A stretch of DNA of 64,000 nt from Sphagnum magellanicum (Eukaryota > Streptophyta > Sphagnopsida > Sphagnales > Sphagnaceae). A program made the translations under genes and the position numbers. Under the pieces are notes generated by a model. That model was not told where the DNA came from. It was given only the letters and a program-made list of their open reading frames with translations, and ran no database searches. Below are positions 44,399 to 55,115 of this stretch, piece by piece. Every line of letters begins with the position of its first letter. Positions within the stretch are counted from its first letter, which is position 1. The stretch is from NCBI GenBank assembly GCA_021904315.1, contig CM038915.1:14632001-14696000 (forward strand), written 5' to 3'.

Positions 44399-44423
44399 GA
44401 GAGAGAGAGAGAGAGAGAGAGAG
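44399..44423. repeat. (GA)n microsatellite upstream of the dirigent gene
   Basis: An uninterrupted GA run, CT on the dirigent sense strand, about 310 bases upstream of the start codon. It is comparable to the CT tract upstream of NIPA. Confidence 0.9.
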
Positions 44424-45368
44424 GAGTGCAGGGCTTGCTTGAGAGTGCAGTGCTTGAGAGTTGAAAGAGATAAACAAAGGGGTTTTATGGCAAACGTGAA
44501 CGAGGATTTTCTAAAACACTTGTCTGTGTTTTTTATTTTATTTTATTTCCCATAGCGGCTTTTCTTACGATTGCATTTACATTAAAAGTTGCATTTTATA
44601 TTATATAAGGGAAGTTTTGACTTTGATATTCGAGCTTCACACGGTTTGAGAAAAGATAAGTCCCAACAACACACCTAAAGCAAATTTCATGGGAAATTTA
44701 TCGGTTTCAACCAGCGCTGGTCTGGACCTAACTTTCCTTCTAAGGACATAGTGAGCCTTGTCCTTGGATTTGAATTATCCTGCCAGGCTATACCCTGCTG
44801 TCGGTAGTGGGTCCTTTTTGAAGTTTTCATACCACTCTTGTCAGGGTACGCTGTATTGGGTCCAAAAACTGTCTTTTTGGCTTGCATGAGATACGTGTAA
44901 CAATACCTAATATTAAAAGTGGCATAAAATGGGTACAACCCGCAAGGCTGCTGTTACCTCAGGTACTAGAAAAAGGCTAATATTGTCCAACCTAGTAGGG
45001 TCCTTAATATTGGGAAATTAATATGAGTGTTGATGTTGGGTGTAAGCCTTTCTATTCCAAACCAACACTCATTTGAGCTAGAAAGAACAACATGGAAGAA
45101 CATGTATTTTTAGTTTAATATGTGTAATTTTCCAGGAAAAGTTCACCACTTTTGCCAAATTATCAGAAAATTGAGGGAAAAAACTATTTGTTTGAACCTG
45201 CATAGCAGAGGGGTTTGAACCTCCTGTTATGTAAAGATATTACATTTATTTTATTGATTTATTTGGTTCAAAAATTAAAAGTCTAGGATGTAAAAATTTC
45301 TTAAGAAGAAAAAGGTTAAGACCTTTACATGATACATTGTGGGTTCAATATAGCAATGGAGTCCCATG
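44424..45368. other. Intergenic with one imperfect hairpin
   Basis: ATGAGTGTTG (from 45023) and CAACACTCAT (to 45072) form the ends of an imperfect hairpin of about 50 bp. No gene supported. Confidence 0.45.
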
Positions 45369-45835
45369 CGAAAACCGTAAAGTCAAGAATGAGTGAATAC
45401 TGTAACCTAAGTTTTCTTTCATGCGGAAGGAAAATAACTTTCCTATCACAAAAAAAGTACTTTATCACATGTTTACTTGCCTGATACATTAATTAAAACC
45501 AATAAGTTAGATCAAGGATAATACTATAATATCAGATATGGGCAAAGGCAAAACATCTGCCTGTGTGCCATATTAGTCATGATGTGGTTCAACACGGCCG
45601 CCTGCCAAAACCATAGACTCAAGAATGAGTGGGTAATGTAGGTTTTTCATTCAGGTGGAAGGAAAATCAGAACTTTCCTATCACAAAAACGCATTTTGTC
45701 ACATGCTTCTCAAATTTGTCCTCACCCTTACTTAGCTGATACATTAATTAAAATCAATAAGTCAGGTCAATGACAAGACCATATCAGATATGAGGCAAAG
45801 GCCAAATGTCAACATGTGATACAAGCCATGTAACA
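45369..45835. repeat. Diverged tandem duplication, about 236-255 bp unit
   Basis: Two copies share TCAAGAATGAGTG (45383, 45619), GGAAGGAAAAT, CTTTCCTATCACAAAAA, ATCACATG/GTCACATG, TGATACATTAATTAAAA (45482, 45737), CAATAAGT and ATATCAGATATG. The first copy starts with CCGTAAAGTCA (45375-45385), identical to the terminal 11 bp of the MITE at 42200. Confidence 0.8.
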
Positions 45836-48161
45836 CTTTCCAATCCAGACAAGGGTAAGTTAGGATATGTAGGCTTTGCAGAATTATCCATCCAAGTAAT
45901 GGTAAATCAAGAGTCAACCTCATCACATGATAATGTTGACATAAATAATCGAACATTTTAATACATATTTAACTAATAGGTGTAAATGTATAGACAAATG
46001 TAAGGTAAAGGTAATGGTAAATAATGTATCAATTTATCATATACTTATCTTATGTGTATAAATGTGTAAGATAAAACATAAGGCAAATCGAAATATGCAT
46101 AATATTTGTAAAGTATGGCTATTGGAGAAAGAAAATTATTTGTGTTGTCAGCATGGCAACATTAAACACATGAAAAAATCAACTATTTTTTGAAACTTTT
46201 CACTGAATATTGAATGAAACCATTTAGCACCTTTAGTATATTACATTCAAGGGATTTATATAATGATCAAATGGTGATACAACTATGAGCTTATGATAAA
46301 TAGTTTCAAGATATAATGTAAGAGCTCTTAATCACCGTAATTTGAACAAATTCATTGTAATCACATGCATTGAAAAATATGAAAATGTATATTAACTGAA
46401 GGATGATTTTGGCATATACCCATTCTTGACTGGCCTCAAGACAATTACCCCACCCACAATAACGTGTGAAAATAAAACCTCAAACAGAAGGTAGTCATAG
46501 ATGCTTCCTTCGGTACTTCCCTGATTAACAACTTACAGACCTTGGCGTTCACCATTGTGAACAACAGTGTTTCTTTTGGGGGCAATTTTGGCTTACTTCA
46601 AGCACAAATCATACAAAGGATTTTTTTTGGGAAAAAGCGGCCCAAAGTCGCCATATTTCAAGCAGAAAATTTTTAACCATCATATTTGGGCAATAAGTTG
46701 GAGCCAGCTGCCAAAACATAGTTGGAATGTAGTTTTTTTTAGTGGTGAATTTTCACATTGTGACGAAAAAATAGAAATAAAAGAATACTATAATGTCATA
46801 GGTTTCTTAATTTTTTGGAAACAAAATTGTCAATAATTCAGAAAGAGGAAAAAAAGTTAAGAAAATTTGGTCACTTTTTAACACAACTTTTAGTTTTCGA
46901 TAGTATTTTTTGGCACTGCTGTACAGTTTGGACAATTTTTTAAAGACATGTTACCAATAAACTTGATTAGAATTACAGATTGGTCAATTAAGCAACATTA
47001 GAATTATAGATTTGGTTTGCAATCTTTGAGTTATATTATGCTCGGTCTCATGGATGAATATCATCTCATCTTGTTGCCTTCTAATGATGTTCAATTACTC
47101 ATTATCTTCTTTTTTGCTATTGAATTTTTTTTTAGCAATAACACATGGGCCTATTCCAATATGGGTCTATGTCATTCCAATACCCAGGTACCAGATCTTT
47201 GGGTTTACAAGGTATATATCATCCATCAACCTTATCATAAGTCCTAAATCCATTTACAAAAGACATTAAACATTACTTCAAATTTTTAATTACATTAGTG
47301 GTATTCCATGTATGAAGTTCATGCAGCAACGTTTATTTCTAATTGGAACAAACAAAGTTCAATCCATTACAGTCTAAATGTTTTCTTCAAGGTTGAACTT
47401 ACAAAGAAAAATAAATTAAATGGCAAGACATTTTCAAACCATAATTTTTTCTCAAAAAACCTCAACAGAAGAAATCTTTGATGAAAACAAGTCAAAATTG
47501 AACATATACACGAAAGAGAATTTGTATCAAATATGGGGTTTGTTTGAACAGAGAAGCTGAGAAATTAGCTCAAGTGCATTTTACAATCAATCAACATTTG
47601 TAGTTCTCCAACCTTGGAAAGGGAAAGGACTGAAGAAGTATGTTCTATGAGCATCAATGAAGAGACTTAGATAAATGTTTTCCCCAAATGCAGAGAGCCC
47701 TTATATGACTAATCCAGTGCTGGTTTAAGAATCATGAACCTCCATAGAACCTGTCTATGCATCTGCATAAGTCATGACCACACCCAACTTGAAGGAAAAC
47801 AAATGGTACTCTAAGATCACAATGGTTGTCAGAAAGAACAAAGAGTTCTATTAGCACAATGGGGCCTTGATAGTTCATGTGAGCTTTCACATCCACCGAA
47901 GGTCATTAGAACTGACCTTCAAAACCAATTCTTGTGAACTGCTCTTCCTAACATATAACATATTTAGTTACTTCCTCAGACAAGAAACAAAGAAAGAAAC
48001 CCTAACACGCTGAAAGGAAAAACCTCAGTGAGAAAAACCCATTTTAACAAGCTTTCTAATCATTCATTGCTTGCTGAAGATTGTTACCTGCGAAGAAAAA
48101 GATTCACAATCCACATTAGTATCCTGTCTCTGTTAGTGTGATCCAGTTCTTGCACTTGCAA
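45836..48161. other. Intergenic, nothing recognised
   Basis: AT-rich. Around 46612-46660 the reverse strand shares TTGAAATATGGCGACTTT with 22223-22240, so it holds a small piece of another dispersed repeat. Short open frames (46567-46836, 47017-47269) are not recognisable. Confidence 0.45.
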
Positions 48162-48245
48162 GCGTTGCTCCTGGTGATCCGACCATGGCAATAAAACAAA
48201 TCCGCGTTGTTCCTGGTGGTCCCACCACTGTAATGAAACAAATCT
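48162..48245. repeat. 42-bp tandem duplication
   Basis: Two adjacent 42-bp copies (48162-48203, 48204-48245), both opening GCGTTG and ending AACAAATC, differ at about 8 positions. Confidence 0.85.
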
Positions 48246-48334
48246 GCTGGAAAGTTCGATCATGGGCAGTGGTTCTGATCCCTAAATAAAGAGACTGGAG
48301 AAAAAGAAAAGACAAAAATCTGAGTTCAATTTCT

Positions 48335-48407
48335 TGGAGAAGTGGGGTATCGATCCCCATACCTCTCGCATGCTAAGCGAGCGCTCTACCATCTGAGCTA
48401 CATCCCC
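48335..48407 (-). tRNA. tRNA-Ala (AGC)
   Basis: On the minus strand a 73-base cloverleaf begins GGGGATG TA GCTC AGATGGTA GAGC. It continues with the anticodon stem CTCGC/GCGAG around TTAGCAT (anticodon AGC), then T-arm TGGGG-ATCGATA-CCCCA, and ends with acceptor strand CTTCTCC and discriminator A. D, anticodon and T stems pair fully. The acceptor stem has one G-T wobble (3:70) and one T-T mismatch (6:67), where the usual plant gene has T-A. No intron. CCA is not encoded, as expected for a nuclear gene. Confidence 0.9.
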
Positions 48408-49269
48408 AGTCACTTTAATGTACACATTTTGTTGCACAACCATTTTATAGAGCTTTTCCCACTGCAAATCACTCCCACAACAAAATCCCGCTGCAAACTC
48501 ATGAAGGAAATTCAAAGCCCTTGGCCTAACACTCTACGGTTCTTCTCCTAGGGGAAATCCCTCAAAGTACACAGAGAAACAAAAAGAAAGTCATTTATGT
48601 GTAGGTTAAAGCCCTAGGACAAAGGCCTTATCAGAGTGAAGGGTCTTGCAAAACACACACAAGTGTAGGCCCTGATTCCAATAGGCTAGAGCATTAGGAT
48701 GAGGGATGAGGGTCTTACTGGAATAAAGGGTCAGTCGACGTGGAGCCAAGCGCTAGGCCTCAATTCCAGTAATGCCAGGGGCCAAGGGCTTCATCCAGCT
48801 TAGAGATTGCTGGGTCTTTACACATATGCTAATATCGAGTGTTTATGGATACTGTTTGGTAAGGTGCACCAGGTTGCTTTTTTAATTTTCACACCTACTG
48901 TGTGCAAGTTACTTAATGAATTTTGAGTTCTTTCATAAAAATTCAAATCATTTTTTAGGGAAATAGGATTTCACGCATACGTATACACCAGTGTTGGGTG
49001 GATATCCTTGAAATCCGGATATCGCTTAGGATATCACTTTTGAATTTTTTTGGATATGAATTTTTTTGATATTTGAGGTGATATTTTTATCTCTGGATCT
49101 CAAAATTATAAGATTTGGTCATATAATATTCGGACTGGGTAAAACAAACTTTGAAAATTTGATATCTAAAGTGGATATCAAATCCTTGCTTGGATATGAA
49201 TATGAGGGGGTTTAGGTTTAGGGTGTAGGCCATTAAACCTAAAAAACACCTAAAATTAGAATAAAATGG
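48408..49269. other. Intergenic, nothing recognised
   Basis: Contains a stretch rich in GGATATC-like words (49003-49200) but no clear unit. No gene supported. Confidence 0.45.
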
Positions 49270-49610
49270 GGCTTGAGCTCCAGCTCAGGCCCCACACTCT
49301 TTCTCCTCTTCACACTCTGGTGCTCTCAGCTTCGTGCTAGTGTTCTCCTCTTAATTTGCGCTGCTATTTTTTTCTTTTCTTCACACTACTACTCCTCTCC
49401 TATTCGCAATGTTGCTTCTCCTCTTCATGTTGCTTCTCTCTCCTTTTTGGGTTGCTATTCTCATGTTTGTGATGTTGCTTTTCTCTCTTTTTCATGCTAT
49501 TGCTCTCCTCTCCTCTTTGCATTGTTGTTCTTTTATTTACACTGCTGATCTCCTCTTTGCCACATTATTGTTCTCCTATTCGTGCTCAAGTACAAGTTTT
49601 TTCACGGTTG
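49270..49610. repeat. Pyrimidine-rich degenerate repeat (CTCCTCTT..TTGCT)
   Basis: Repeated CTCCTCTTC, GTTGCTTYTC and CTGCTATT words make a T/C-rich block. The overlapping Leu/Phe/Ser-rich open frames here (49273-49829) follow from this composition. Confidence 0.6.
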
Positions 49611-50250
49611 TTTTGCTTCAGCCTCCGGTTGCCCTTGTGTTGCTATTTGTTGAAGGATCTTGTGTTACCCCCTCCATTCCCTCTTATAGGAGTAATTGGG
49701 ATTTGTCAGGAGTCTAACAACTTGTGTTTTGTTTCCTCCCCCACCCTCGGCCCCTTTTTTCTTTCATGTCTTTTGTTCCTCTATTTTAATTGTTTTTTTA
49801 ATTTTGGTTTGTTGTGTAGGGCAGGGTAGGGTTTGGTATGAATTGTTTTGGAAACAAACATAAACCTTTTGGAAAATAATGTTTACAATTTTGTATCTTT
49901 GTTTATTTGTAAATGTTTTCAATCATTTTTAGTTGTGTATAGGAGTTTTGTAAATGTTTTGCATCATACATAGTTGTGCATAAGAATATTATTATCACAT
50001 CACATTACAACACTTGTATTTGTTTCTTTATTTTTCTTAACCTTTTGGCTTTATAGAATAGTTGTGCTTATGGAATGGTCAACCGAATATAATAATCAAA
50101 CAATGAAAAATGAAACAACATATAATATGCATAAATGATGAAATTGAAGTTGATCAAGTAATGGAAAAAAGGGAAAATCAAAGTTTGCAAATTGAAATAA
50201 GTAAAATTTCAAGAGGATGTGATAAAACTAATAAAGAGAAGACTAAACAC
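49611..50250. other. Intergenic, nothing recognised
   Basis: AT-rich sequence leading into the transposase remnant. No feature supported. Confidence 0.45.
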
Positions 50251-51610
50251 ATTTTGCAACAATTGTAAATTCAAATAAAAAAATGGTGTCCTCACTATAA
50301 AGATGCATTTTTTTGGTCTTTTTATTGTGTAAATGATAATTCAAAAGTAAACTTAGATGCTCTTCAAATGATGCATTGTTTATTATGTCATTCTCAACAT
50401 ATTGTTTCTATGAATTCAAGAAAATAGAAAACGAAAGATTTGATATCATATTATAAAAAATAAGTGGCATAACATGTTTGCAATTCAAAATCTTGATGCA
50501 AAACATTTAGTAATTTCTAAAAAGTTTCAAAAAGAAATTAATAATCAAAGGAAAGAAAATGTTGAGAAACAACCTAAAAAGAAGAGGGCTCATAAGGCTC
50601 ATATTTCCAATTCTTCCATACTTGAATTTTTTGTTTCAAAGGAGCCCTTCAAAAAGGATGATGTGGAGCAAAAGATGTTTGTGGAGAATTTTACATTTTT
50701 AATAGTGAAAAATCACTTGCTTTTGAAATTTGAAAAGAACATGTGATTAAAGCGTTTAGTGTTACAATTATGTCCTTGTGTGCACTTCTCTTCTTGAAAA
50801 TTGTTTTTACACACTAGTTTGCTTGAATTAGTGGAGAAAACTAAAAAGTATATGTTTTGCCTTTACTAAATGATTGTTGTTGTGCTACTACTAACTTCGA
50901 TTTATGGATGTCCAAGGGTGCACATGATGTGTTTGCCTTGGGTATAATTTTTTCGAGATCTAATTAAAAACTAAAACAAATTACTTTTGATTTGTTTGAA
51001 ATTGATAAAACTACAAGACAAATGTTAATTAAAATATTATTGATCTTTTGGATGCATATGGTTTGAAAAATAAGGTAATAACATATCTAAAGGATGAGGG
51101 TTCAAATTTAAATGCATTGACCAATTATGCTTTGAAGCCTATTGTTAAATGTGAGACTTTAGGTTTAGAAGAAAGCTCTCAAGGAACCTGTTTTGGTCAT
51201 GATTTCTACAAAGTGTGCCAATATGCCATAATAGATGACAAAGTTTATAAGAACTTGAAATATGTGTTTATTAAATCTACCCGAGCATATTTGCAAAAAT
51301 GCATTACTTAGCCAAAGAAATATAATAAAGGTCATAAAAAATGGAACAAAGTTTGCATTGAAGCTAGTTTGAAGCCTAAAAAAGTAAACACTCAAGTGAA
51401 AACAAAGTTAGTCTTGTTTTTAGTCATTTAACTTTTTGTTCCATTTTTGCAAGTCTTTTGTTTTTGGTTTTTTTAATTATAAGTTGTTTTGTTGATCCTT
51501 TATCTACTCCTATAGGTTTGCAAGTAAAATCATGTTTCAAAAGGCATTACAATTCAAAGTAGTAATTGTTCTTTGTTATAGTCAACAAACTACAATGAGG
51601 ATTACTAGCT
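50251..51610 (+). pseudogene. Decayed hAT-like transposase-related gene
   Basis: The plus strand reads WCPHYKDAFFWSFYC and then MMHCLLCHSQHIVSMNSRK, a BED-zinc-finger-like N-terminus with paired Cys. After stops it resumes in an open stretch (50474-50746) with AHISNSSILEFFVSKEPFKK. Later it gives VITYLKDEGSNLNALTNYAL and LEESSQGTCFGHDFYKVCQY (51048-51311), then WPKK-like text after one stop. These blocks match the layout of hAT-superfamily transposase-like proteins of non-seed plants as I remember them. An apparent intron remains: AAAACAAA|GTTAGT at 51407 and CTATAG|GTTTGC at 51516, joining VKTK to FASKIMF in frame. At least four in-frame stops (near 50427, 50461, 50470, 51311) and missing middle parts make it non-functional. 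No terminal repeats were identified. Confidence 0.6.
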
Positions 51611-52451
51611 GTGTCCCTCCACTTTTAACTTGGCACATATTTCAAATAATTGTGGATAGAGGCAAGTGGATGAAGCTCCCTACCCCTTTAGAGTAAAGGG
51701 GAAAGGTCACCTCCCACTATTTGTTTTTTTGTTACCATTATTGTTGGTTTTAGATCCTTTCTTTATGGAACCTTGTCCTCTTTGTAATTTGGATCCTCTC
51801 TTTACGGAACCATGTCCAAAATTATTTTCCCTTCCTTTTAATAGTTGTCCCTCTCAACACCCATGACATTGTGAGTCATTTTTTGATAATGGTGCATTTA
51901 TATTAAAGTGTATAGGGTTGTTAAATGTTTTAGATTACAATAATAAAGAAGGAGAAATGGTTAGGGTTGAAGGTTTTGTGTTTTAAAGGAGTGGAGCCCT
52001 CATTTTAAAGTAAGACATTTGAATTGGAATATTTATCATAACACAAGGAGAAATCCAAACAAATATGTTCATTTTTAGAAGGTGCTTTGCACCAACCTTT
52101 CCCCTTGGTTCTTCGATTAAAAAACAATCAAGGGCCCCATTCACAAGTGAAGGTGTTTCACGTTTTTTATTATTAGAAATTAGGGTTTGTGATCCTTTGT
52201 GAATAATTGAAATCAAAGAATCATTATCTTTAATGTTCACCTTACCAAAAATGATGTCAACTTTACTATGCAAAATAATGTTTAAACAAAAAAACTTGAG
52301 AACTTTTTTACCACTAGTGTGGGATCAGTACTAGGAAATGTGTCCTAGTTCACTCTGGGTTTCACTAGATTTTTGAGTGAAATTGGATAGTTTTACCTAG
52401 TGAAATTATTTAACCCCCTAGTGAACGAGGATCAGTTGTTACAGATAATGA
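51611..52451. other. Intergenic, nothing recognised
   Basis: Open frames at 51666-51866 (plus) and 51983-52273 (minus) have no recognisable similarity. They may be further transposon debris. Confidence 0.35.
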
Positions 52452-52479
52452 CTTGTTTCACTAGTACTAGTGAAACAAG
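52452..52479. repeat. Perfect 28-bp palindrome
   Basis: CTTGTTTCACTAGT followed immediately by its exact inverted complement, without a spacer. Several other CACTAGTG / CTAGTGAAA words surround it (52312-52430). Confidence 0.95.
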
Positions 52480-52763
52480 GTTACTTTCAAGTGAAATATA
52501 AATTTACCAAACCATTCACTTGCTAGTTAATTAACTAACCAGTATGGAAATTAATTAAATTTAATTATTTAATATAGAATATTATTGATAATTTCATGAT
52601 TTTTAAAGCCTATTATTTATTGACACGTGTCACTACCTACGCTAGGTTAAAAACCTAACCTAGGTAAGTAGGCCACGTAATCAACCTAAGCACCTAGCCT
52701 AGGAATTCGATAGGAGAATATTTGGTCAACATAACATTGTTGACCACACACAACACCACCCAT

Positions 52764-52825
52764 GAGGTTTGATCCCTTGACCTTTGGAATGGGGCAAATA
52801 TCCTTACCATCAAGCCACCCCACTT
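52764..52825 (-). mobile_element. tRNA-like SINE head
   Basis: On the minus strand GTGGGGTGGCTTGATGGTAA (from 52825) resembles the tRNA acceptor/D-arm (A box), and AGGTCAAGGGATCAAACCTC (52783-52764) resembles a T-arm (B box), about 20 bases apart. Stems do not form a full tRNA, so a tRNA-derived SINE is more likely. Its body would run toward lower coordinates. Confidence 0.45.
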
Positions 52826-52829
52826 GTTG

Positions 52830-53140
52830 TGATAATATGTCACATTACATTCTATTTATCAAATACTTCATTTTAAACATTACACAAACATAAACTTTGA
52901 AAATTCATATCTTATTGAGATTTTGTTCAAATGAAATGATTTGAGTTTACTTTTTAAGAAAATTTAATAATGTACATAATCACATTTATTTCCTTTTGAA
53001 AGTTTAAAATCATTTGAACAAATTTTTTTTTGAATATCATTATTTAATAACATTTCAATGACCATTCTTTTGAGAAAAAAAGTTTAATAAATGATTTTTT
53101 TTGTTAATATAATAATACTACCTATGTTAAGCTACTTTCA
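52830..53140. other. Intergenic, AT-rich
   Basis: Nothing recognised between the SINE-like head and the satellite. Confidence 0.5.
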
Positions 53141-53149
53141 ATTATTATA

Positions 53150-53860
53150 TGACTATTTTTCATTAATTGAAATTATTTCACCCTAAATTATTTACGGCTA
53201 TTTATGGTTATTCTGAATTACTTTTAGTTATTCTAAGTTATTTTTGGCTATTTTAACTTATTTCACCTTAGGCTATTTTTAGCTATTGTAAGTTTTTTGG
53301 GCTATTTTATGTTATTTTTGGCTATTATATATTATTTCAATTTAGACTACTTGCAGTTATTATAAATTACTTTTGGTTATTTTAACTTATTTCACCTTAG
53401 GCTATTTTTAGTTCTTGTAAGTTTTTTTGGCTATTTTATGTTTTTTTGGCTATTATAGATTATTTCAATTTAGACTACTTGCAGTTATTATAAATTACTT
53501 TTGGCTATTTTAACTTATTTCACCTTAGGCTATTTTTAGTTCTTGTAAGTTTTTTTGGCTATTTTATGTTTTTTTGGCTATTGTAGATTATTTCAATTTA
53601 GACTACTTGTAGTTATTATAAATTATTTTTGGTTATTTTAACTTATTTCACCTTAAGCTATTTTCAGCTATTGTAAGTTTTTTTTGTCTATTCTATGTTA
53701 GTTTTGGCTATTGTAAATTATTTCAATTTAGGCTACTTGTAGCTATTAAAAGTTACTTTTGGCTATTGAAAGTTATTTCACCTTAAGTTATTTTTGTTTA
53801 TTATAAATTATTTCACCTTAGATTATTTATGGCAATCTTAAACAATTATAATATATGGCT
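53150..53860. repeat. 128-bp satellite built of GGCTATTTT-type words
   Basis: About five units of 128-129 bp are marked by AACTTATTTCACCTTA at 53255, 53384, 53512 and 53640 and by AAGTTATTTCACCTTAA near 53769. Each unit itself consists of shorter NNGGCTATTTTA / AGTTATTTT words. Confidence 0.85.
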
Positions 53861-53869
53861 ATTGGTTGT

Positions 53870-54850
53870 TCTTTCATTAATGCTATTGGTGGTTATTAAT
53901 GGTTATTAGTACCTATTATATTTGTGACTATTAATGTTTTTTAATGGTTATTCTATTAATAATTATTGGTGGTTATTCTATTGGTGGCTATTCGTGGTTA
54001 TTCTATTGGTGGCTATTCGTGGTTATTCTATTGGTGGCTATTCGTGGTTATTCTATTAGTGGTTATTGGTGGTTATTGGTGGTTATTCTATTGGTGGCTA
54101 TTGGTGGTTATTCTATTGGTGGCTATTGGTGGTTATTCTATTGGTGGCTATTGGTGGTTATTCTATTGGTGGTTATTGGTGGTTATTCTATTAATGGCTA
54201 TTAGTGGTTATTATATTAATGGGTACTGGTGACTATTTTATTAATGACTACTAGTGGCTATGCTATTGATGGTTATTGGTGGTCATTTTATTAATGGCTA
54301 CTGGTGGCTATTCTATTAATGGCTACTGGTGGCTATTTTATTAATGGCTATTGGTGGCTATTATATTAATGGCTATTCATGATTAATCTATTAATGGCTA
54401 TTGGTAGTTATTCTATTAATTGCTATTCGTGATTAATATATTAATGACTATTGGTAGTTATTTTATTAATTGCTATTCGTGACTATTTTATTAATGGTTA
54501 TTGGTGGTTATTTTATTATTGACTATTGGTGGCTATTCCATTAATAACTATTGGTGGTTATTCTATTAATGGTTATTGATGGTTATTTTAATAATGGCTA
54601 TTGGTGACTATTTTATTAATGGCTATTAGTGATTATTCCGTTATAAGCCATCGGTGGTTATTTTATAGGTGATTATTGATGGTTATTTTATTAATGGTTA
54701 TTAATGGTTATTGTATTATAAGTTATTGTTGGTTATTATATGTTATATTACAACTATTGGTGATTATTGTATTATAAATTATTGTTCGATATTCTATGTT
54801 ATAATATCATAGGCTATTGGTAGTTATTATATTGTAGGGTATTTGAAATT
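53870..54850. repeat. 25-bp GGTGGYTATT minisatellite
   Basis: The core (53960-54200) repeats GGTGGCTATTSGTGGTTATT plus CTATT with a 25-bp period. Toward the right it diverges into ATTAATGGCTATTGGTGG variants. Because 25 is not a multiple of 3 and the unit lacks stops, two reading frames are open for about 260 bp and spell Gly/Tyr/Trp/Leu/Val repeats. These are not genes. Confidence 0.9.
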
Positions 54851-54859
54851 ATTTTTCAT

Positions 54860-55115
54860 AGGTTATTATTTTCTATTCTAAGTAATTTTTAACTTAGGTC
54901 ATTATATTTTGTTTTAAATTATTTTAAATTTATTATGCTTAGGATAAAATAATTTATAATAACATAAAATAAAAATGACCTTGAATAATTTAAAGTATAA
55001 CTTGAAATAACATATAATAATTTAAGGTACAATAATTTATAATAGCCTATAATAACATAAAATATAAGTTAGAATAACTAAAATAACTTAAAATAATATA
55101 AGATATATCATAAAC
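54860..55115. repeat. Inverted-orientation relative of the 128-bp satellite
   Basis: Here the same words appear on the opposite strand: AATAATTTATAATAGCC, AACTTAAAATAA and TAAGTTAGAATAACTAAAAT are the complement of the GGCTATTATAAATTATT and TTATTTTAACTTATT words of 53150-53860. The array therefore changes orientation around the 25-bp core. Confidence 0.55.

Noticed and set aside
49273-49829. Three overlapping Leu/Phe/Ser-rich open frames
   Set aside because: A result of T/C-rich repetitive sequence. All three frames are open, so coding is not indicated.
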